Part shown: positions 7,102-11,114 of the stretch, piece after piece
Position numbering within the stretch: position 1 is the stretch's first letter
Layout: every line of letters starts with the position of its first letter
Assembly: GCA_028692535.1 (NCBI GenBank)
Contig: JAQUXD010000053.1
Location: forward strand, 1-11,114
DNA from: Eubacteriales bacterium
GTDB lineage: Bacteria; Bacillota; Clostridia; Peptostreptococcales; Anaerovoracaceae
Reading direction: 5' to 3'
Length of the DNA stretch: 11,114 nt
Program-made: the position numbers and the translations under genes
The notes under the pieces: generated by a model
Told to the model about the DNA's origin: nothing
Database searches by the model: none
The model's input: the letters and a program-made list of their open reading frames with translations, nothing else

Positions 7102-8460
7102 TTACAGGCGTTCGTCCTCTGTCTCCGGCAACGGCTCAGTGACTGTGAGGGATATTTTTTCTATGCGACGATCTTTAACGGACAAAATTCTGAATATGCA
7201 GTTTTCGTAAGGAATTTCCCGTTCGATGGATGTGTCCTCGTCGGGGACTTCTCCCATCAGATCCATTACGAATCCGCCGATGGTTTCGTGGTTTTCTGAT
7301 TCCAGTCGGATCCCCGTTTTTTCGGCCAGGTCCTCCAAGTAGTAGAGTCCGTCTACCACGTAGGTGTGGGGGGCGATCTCTTCCATTTTAGGCTCGTCAT
7401 CCTCGTACTCATCTTCGATGTTTCCGACGATCTCTTCTAAAATGTCTTCGACGGTTACGATTCCGGAAAAACCGCCGTATTCGTCGATCAGGATCGCAAT
7501 CTGCATTTTGGACAGCTGAAGCTCATTGAGGAGCTCATTGATCTTCTTGCTTTCCGGAACGAAGAACGGCTTTTTCAGCAAAGGACGGATATCTACATTG
7601 TCGAAGCCTACTTTTCTGGCTTCAATCATAAAGTCCTTCATGTACAGTACGCCGATGATGTCGTCGGAGCCCTTGTCATATACGGGAATTCTGGCATAGC
7701 GCTCTTCCAGAAGTTCATCCACATAGTCCGAAACAGGCACGTTGATGTTGACCATATAGACATCCGGCCGTGCCGTCATGATTTCATAGGCCAGCGCGTC
7801 ATCGAATTCAAAGATAGAGTGAATCATCTCTTTCCCGTTTTCATCGATATCGCCTTGTTCTTGTCCGACTTCCAGCAGAGAAAGAATCTCTTCCTGATAG
7901 TATTCGTTTTCTGTCGCATAATCTTGCTGGCGGAAAATTTTCATCAGCAGACCCACCGATTTTGACAGAAATTTTACAAAGGGCGCAAAGAGAAACGAAG
8001 CCGCCATAAGTGGCGTGATCGTGGCTAATGCGATCCTTTCGGAGTAGATCATAGCGATTCGCTTGGGGAACAATTCCCCAAACACCAGCGTAAAATAAGA
8101 AAGCAACACGGTAACGAGCACCACCGCCAGTTGTGGATTGACGTTGATCTGCACACGTGCCAGCAAAACAATGAAATCGTCGGACAAGTTGTAGGATGCA
8201 AACGCCGAGGAAAGAAATCCGGCAAAGGTGATAGCGACCTGTATCGTCGATAGAAAAGTGGTAGGCTGCTCCAGCAGCTTCAACACCTTTTCCGCTCTTG
8301 CATCCCCGTCTGTATCATCTTCGGCCAAAATTTTCATTTTGGTTTTGCTGAGGGATACCAATGCCATTTCCGCTGACGCGAAAAATGCATTGATCATGGT
8401 CAGAACAAGCAGAATCAGCAATTGAATCGTGAGAGATAATCCTCCCGGGTCCGCTTCCAT
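7102..8460 (-). CDS. CNNM/CBS-domain membrane protein of the CorC/HlyC (UPF0053) family, putative divalent cation exporter
   Basis: The 452-residue protein starts with a CNNM (DUF21) membrane domain of about 190 residues. Hydrophobic segments lie near 8-30, 70-95, 105-130 and 140-165. The family motif NAFFASAEMALVSLSKTKMK is at 24-43, and FGELFPKRIA follows. Next come an EILSLLEVGQEQGDIDENGKEMI linker, a pair of CBS domains (about 205-335, ending in DEYGGFSGIVTVEDILEEIVGNIEDEYE), and a C-terminal CorC/HlyC domain (about 345-435, with YVVDGLYYLEDLAEKTG and TIGGFVMDLMGEVP). Characterised relatives export Mg2+ or Co2+ with ATP-sensing CBS domains; the older label haemolysin is not informative. 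The ATG at 8460 has AAGGAG 12 nt upstream, which is somewhat far. A candidate promoter lies just ahead of it, so it may begin its own transcript. The substrate is inferred from the family. Confidence 0.9.
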   Translation of the reverse strand: MEADPGGLSLTIQLLILLVLTMINAFFASAEMALVSLSKTKMKILAEDDTDGDARAEKVLKLLEQPTTFLSTIQVAITFAGFLSSAFASYNLSDDFIVLLARVQINVNPQLAVVLVTVLLSYFTLVFGELFPKRIAMIYSERIALATITPLMAASFLFAPFVKFLSKSVGLLMKIFRQQDYATENEYYQEEILSLLEVGQEQGDIDENGKEMIHSIFEFDDALAYEIMTARPDVYMVNINVPVSDYVDELLEERYARIPVYDKGSDDIIGVLYMKDFMIEARKVGFDNVDIRPLLKKPFFVPESKKINELLNELQLSKMQIAILIDEYGGFSGIVTVEDILEEIVGNIEDEYEDDEPKMEEIAPHTYVVDGLYYLEDLAEKTGIRLESENHETIGGFVMDLMGEVPDEDTSIEREIPYENCIFRILSVKDRRIEKISLTVTEPLPETEDERL

Positions 8461-8543
8461 AGTTTATTTAATCTCCTTTTAACAGTATGAAATAGCATCA
8501 CTGTGATTATAGCACAGAATGCACCGTATTTGTAGCATTCCGG
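8461..8543 (-). promoter_or_regulatory. Candidate extended -10 promoter for the CNNM/CBS gene, with nested palindromes
   Basis: Between mltG and the CNNM/CBS gene, the minus strand carries TGCTATAAT: a perfect TATAAT at 8511-8506 with the extended-10 TG at 8514-8513. The element 17 bp upstream (8534-8529, TACAAA) is a poor -35, matching three of six consensus bases, but the TG motif can compensate. A start near 8499 would leave a leader of about 40 nt carrying AAGGAG (8478-8473). Three inverted repeats surround it: GAATGC at 8517-8522 with GCATTC at 8535-8540; CTGTG at 8501-8505 with CACAG at 8513-8517, flanking the -10; and ATCACTGTGAT at 8497-8507, over the likely start site. No T-run follows these on the minus strand, so they do not look like a terminator for mltG. 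Promoter function is inferred from sequence only. Confidence 0.55.
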
Positions 8544-9593
8544 TTAGGGCAATGTCTTGCTGTATTCGTCTTTGTAACGATAAAACTCCTCGGACGTGAC
8601 GGCAAAATGATGTTCGTTCGAGCCATAGGCTTTTAGGACGAAATACAGATAATCGGTCTCCTCCGGATACAGCGCAGCCAGAATGCATTCTTTCCCGGGT
8701 GAAGCGATCGGGCCCGGGGGCAGACCGGCATACAGGTATGTATTATAGGGAGATTCGATTTCCAGGTCGCTGTACAGCAGTTGCTCTTTCGGTTCGCCCA
8801 ACAGGTATTGGACCGTGGAGCAAAATCCTAACTTCATGCCAATTTCCAGGCGGTTATAAATCACACCGGCAACAAGCTTCCGTTCTTCTGGCGCACGGGT
8901 CTCTTCCTCGATCAAAGAGGCAATCGTTATGATTTCCAAAACGCTGCGATCCAGCTCTTTTGCTCGATCATAGTATTCCGGCAAAAAAACTTCATCAAAG
9001 CGCGACAACATTTTTTCGATGATATCCTGTTCCGACGCGCCGACGAAAACATCGTAAGTGTCGGGGAATAAAAAGCCTTCCAGACGTTCGGTTCCCTTCC
9101 CCGCTTCTGCCATGAACCGGTAGTCGAAATTCCCTTTTTCCAACAGACGCAAAAACTCCTGCTCGTCCACCAAGCCTTGTTCCGCAAGCGCAGCTGCCGT
9201 CTGACGAATCGTGTAGCCTTCCGGTATGGTAAAGCGCACCGTTTCCTCTTGAGCATCCATCAGAGCTTCCATGAGCTCCTCCATGGTCATCGAGGGTGAG
9301 AGGTGAAATGTTCCGGCTTGATAGCGGCCGTCATAGCCCTGCCATTTGGATTTCTGCTTGAACAGGAATGAACTTCCGATGAGTCCGCTTTTTTCCAGTG
9401 CCGAAGCGATGGCTGTTGTACTCATGCCCGGAACCACAATGAATTCAATCGACTCTCCGCTTTCGGGATCCCGGGCTTTATCATATCCGCGAATGTAGAG
9501 GTATGATGCTCCGGCGCCAAGCATTGCTAGAATCAAAAGAACTGCGATCCCTCTGCCCGCCTGCGATTTTTTCTTTTTTCTTCTGCTTTTCAT
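8544..9593 (-). CDS. mltG: Endolytic murein transglycosylase MltG (YceG-like)
   Basis: MltG is a membrane-anchored lytic transglycosylase that cuts nascent glycan strands and so sets chain length during peptidoglycan synthesis. The 349-residue protein starts with a basic cytoplasmic tail (RRKKKK) and one membrane helix (about 15-34). A LysM-like region follows (about 47-115: FIVVPGMSTTAIASALEKSGLI, then YQAGTFHLSP), then IPEGYTIRQTA and the catalytic domain with LEGFLFPDTYDV (171-182). ASLIEEET (225-232) carries the catalytic Glu at E229 by alignment with E. coli E218. The substrate-groove segments STVQYLLGEP and SPYNTYLYAGLPPGPIASPG are also present. The ATG at 9593 has AAAGG 6 nt upstream. 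It lies 51 bp after efp, with an AT-rich inverted repeat in the gap. Other clostridia often place mltG elsewhere, so the position next to efp is a local feature. Confidence 0.95.
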   Translation of the reverse strand: MKSRRKKKKSQAGRGIAVLLILAMLGAGASYLYIRGYDKARDPESGESIEFIVVPGMSTTAIASALEKSGLIGSSFLFKQKSKWQGYDGRYQAGTFHLSPSMTMEELMEALMDAQEETVRFTIPEGYTIRQTAAALAEQGLVDEQEFLRLLEKGNFDYRFMAEAGKGTERLEGFLFPDTYDVFVGASEQDIIEKMLSRFDEVFLPEYYDRAKELDRSVLEIITIASLIEEETRAPEERKLVAGVIYNRLEIGMKLGFCSTVQYLLGEPKEQLLYSDLEIESPYNTYLYAGLPPGPIASPGKECILAALYPEETDYLYFVLKAYGSNEHHFAVTSEEFYRYKDEYSKTLP

Positions 9594-9604
9594 GTCTTAC
9601 CTTT

Positions 9605-9628
9605 AAAGATGATTTCCATTACATCTTT
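9605..9628. repeat. Short inverted repeat in the efp-mltG gap
   Basis: AAAGATG at 9605-9611 is repeated inverted as CATCTTT at 9622-9628, with a 10-nt AT-rich loop. On the minus strand it lies in the 51-bp gap after efp and ends just before the AAAGG ribosome site of mltG. The stem has only two G:C pairs and no U-tract follows, so it is a weak terminator candidate at best. It could lightly affect mltG initiation, or it could be chance. Confidence 0.4.
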
Positions 9629-9644
9629 GCCGCAAATGGTTTGA

Positions 9645-10205
9645 CTATTTAGAACGTCCCAGATAATCACCGGTTCTGGTGTCGATCTGGATCGTTTCTC
9701 CTTCTTCGATGAAAATGGGAACCTGGATCACTGCGCCGGTTTCCACGGTGGCGGCTTTTGTCACGTTGGTTGCCGTATCGCCTTTGACGCCGGGCTCCGT
9801 TTCGGTCACTCGCAGGTTTACAAAGTTCGGCGCTTCAACCAAAAATGGAACTTCCTTATAGAATTTGATGGTAGCCATGTCGTTTTCACGAAGATATTTC
9901 ATGGCGTCTTCCACCTGCTCGTATGGGATAGGAACCTGGTCGAAGCTTTCCTGATCCATGAAGTAATACAATTCACCATCACTGTAGAGATACTGCATTT
10001 GCTTCGTATCGATGTGGGCCTTGGGGAATTTGTCGTTGGGGTTGAATGCTTCTTCCCTTGTGGCGCCGGTTAAGATATTGCGGTATTTCGTCCGAACGAA
10101 TGCAGCGCCCTTTCCCGGTTTAACATGCTGAAAATCCAGCACGACATGGGGTTCTCCGTCAATATCAAACGTGACGCCTTTTCTAAAATCACTTGCATAA
10201 ACCAT
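9645..10205 (-). CDS. efp: Translation elongation factor P
   Basis: EF-P binds between the P and E sites and rescues ribosomes stalled at consecutive prolines. The 186-residue protein has all three beta-barrel domains. The N-terminal KOW-like domain has the tip loop HVKPGKGAAF with Lys at position 32. The OB domain includes FPKAHIDTKQMQYLYSDG, and the C-terminal domain ends ETGAVIQVPIFIEEGETIQIDTRTGDYLGR. K32 with the PGKG loop is the arrangement of Bacillus EF-P, where this Lys carries 5-aminopentanol; no EpmA/EpmB genes are visible in the window. The ATG at 10205 has GGAGG (10213-10217) 7 nt upstream. It starts 18 bp after the M24 peptidase, the common pepP-efp pair. Confidence 0.98.
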   Translation of the reverse strand: MVYASDFRKGVTFDIDGEPHVVLDFQHVKPGKGAAFVRTKYRNILTGATREEAFNPNDKFPKAHIDTKQMQYLYSDGELYYFMDQESFDQVPIPYEQVEDAMKYLRENDMATIKFYKEVPFLVEAPNFVNLRVTETEPGVKGDTATNVTKAATVETGAVIQVPIFIEEGETIQIDTRTGDYLGRSK

Positions 10206-10223
10206 TCGATTTCCTCCGTCTAT

Positions 10224-11114
10224 TTATAAGATTATTAGGTCTTTGGGTGATGACACGAAATTTATTATACCAAAGGGCGTAACCGTTGCCAAGTCTTCGA
10301 TTCGGACACCGAATTTTTGGGGTAGATAGATGCCCGGTTCTATTGAAATGATTTGATTTTCCTTGAGTTTTCCGGGATAGCCGGGTCGCAGTCTCGGCGC
10401 TTCGTGGATCTGCAGACCGGTGCCGTGTCCCAAGCCATGTCCGAAATAGTCTCCGAAGCCCGCATCACAGATCACATCTCGCGCAAGCCGGTCGGCATCT
10501 TCGCACCGCATTCCCGCTCGAATACCTTCGCAGGCGGTGCGCTGCGCCAAGAGGACCAGTTCATAGATTGATTTCATTTCTTCGCTGACCCGGCCTATGG
10601 CCACGGTCCTGGTCATATCCGAACAATACCCGTCCACTTTGCATCCATAGTCCATCGTCACAAAATCTCCTGTTTCGATCACTTTGTTTCCCGGTATGCC
10701 GTGGGGATAGGAGGTATTTGCCCCGGAGACGCAGATCGTGTCAAAAGACAGGTCCTCTGCGCCGTTTGATTTCATGAAAAACTCGATTTCAAGAGCAGCC
10801 TGACGTTCGGTGATGCCGGGCTTCAGGAATTGACACATGTGCAAGAAGCACGCGTCGGCAACGGCGCAGGCGCGCTTTGTGGCGTCGATCTCCAACGCGT
10901 CCTTCACTTCGCGCAAACCTTCCACCAAGCCTTCGACGGGAACGATCCAGTCTGCATCCATCCGATCCAGCAAGGTCAGATATTCCGAAAGACTCAGATT
11001 GTTTTTTTCTATTCCGATACGCTGCTTTCCCATGGACAGGAAAAAATCGCAGGCGTCCAATCCGACCTTGATTTCCTGATACGTAAAAAGTCCCCTCAAT
11101 TCCAAGGCCATCTC
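10224..11114 (-). CDS. Xaa-Pro aminopeptidase, M24 family (5' end outside window)
   Basis: This pita-bread metallopeptidase removes an N-terminal residue that precedes proline. The visible 296 residues cover the end of the creatinase-like N-terminal domain (up to about the VEGLREVKD segment) and the whole catalytic domain. The metal site is intact: SYPHGIPG with its conserved His, MDYGCKVDGYCSDMTRT with two Asp ligands, GHGLGHGTGLQIHEAPRL with the His ligand, IISIEPGIYLP and GVRIEDLATVT with the two Glu ligands. Family members are about 350-360 residues, so roughly 60 residues are missing upstream. An in-frame ATG at 11111 is not the real start, because homology to the N-terminal domain is already under way and the frame is open to the edge. 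The neighbour efp, a proline-stall rescue factor, is its usual partner in Bacillota. Confidence 0.93.
   Translation of the reverse strand, partial: EMALELRGLFTYQEIKVGLDACDFFLSMGKQRIGIEKNNLSLSEYLTLLDRMDADWIVPVEGLVEGLREVKDALEIDATKRACAVADACFLHMCQFLKPGITERQAALEIEFFMKSNGAEDLSFDTICVSGANTSYPHGIPGNKVIETGDFVTMDYGCKVDGYCSDMTRTVAIGRVSEEMKSIYELVLLAQRTACEGIRAGMRCEDADRLARDVICDAGFGDYFGHGLGHGTGLQIHEAPRLRPGYPGKLKENQIISIEPGIYLPQKFGVRIEDLATVTPFGIINFVSSPKDLIIL

Noticed and set aside
6405..7210. Overlapping plus-strand frames of 149 and 187 codons opposite nusB and the Asp23 gene
   Set aside because: Both run antisense to conserved genes, look Cys/His/Phe-rich as shadow translations often do, and lack a supported start.
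8497..8540. Possible intrinsic terminator for mltG
   Set aside because: The stems are short and no U-tract follows on the minus strand. The TATAAT in the loop fits a promoter better.
8479..8688. Minus-strand frame of 69 codons between mltG and the CNNM/CBS gene
   Set aside because: Most of it overlaps the mltG end in another frame and the rest is the promoter region. There is no domain and no ribosome site of note.

Overview
This window is a tightly packed, single-direction block of housekeeping genes. All thirteen recognisable genes lie on the minus strand, and no intergenic gap exceeds 83 bp. The gene set and order point to a bacterium of the Bacillota, most likely class Clostridia: pepP-efp, then an Asp23/Gls24 (YqhY-type) gene next to nusB, xseA, xseB, ispA, dxs and tlyA. 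By eye the base composition is moderate, about half G+C. Isoprenoids are made by the MEP route, since dxs is present. The genus cannot be fixed from the sequence alone.

Reading in the direction of transcription, from high to low coordinates: (1) 11114-9645 holds the 3' part of an M24 Xaa-Pro peptidase and efp. (2) 9593-7102 holds mltG, a septal peptidoglycan lytic transglycosylase, and a CNNM/CBS (CorC/HlyC-type) membrane protein. An extended -10 promoter candidate, wrapped in small palindromes, lies between them. (3) 7069-5369 holds the Asp23-family gene, nusB and a TsaD/Kae1-like paralogue of unknown role. (4) 5387-3122 holds xseA, xseB and ispA. (5) 3111-1252 is dxs. (6) 1268-462 is tlyA. 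(7) 437-1 is the first 145 codons of mutS, which runs out of the window.

The lower half is organised for translational coupling. There are 4-bp ATGA stop/start overlaps at asp23/nusB, xseA/xseB and xseB/ispA. Overlaps of 17-19 bp occur where tlyA and xseA start from TTG codons with clear Shine-Dalgarno sequences. The functional themes are translation and rRNA (EF-P, NusB, TlyA), prenyl precursor supply (Dxs, IspA), DNA repair (XseAB, MutS) and envelope (MltG, CNNM/CBS protein, Asp23).

No mobile element, CRISPR array, tRNA or rRNA gene, or convincing intrinsic terminator was seen. I did not find a clearly new biological system. The best leads are the TsaD-like paralogue inside the nusB-xseA interval, the absence of the spoIIIA genes from a place where spore-forming clostridia often carry them, an Asn in the second Asp-rich motif of IspA, and the palindrome-rich promoter region ahead of the CNNM/CBS gene.
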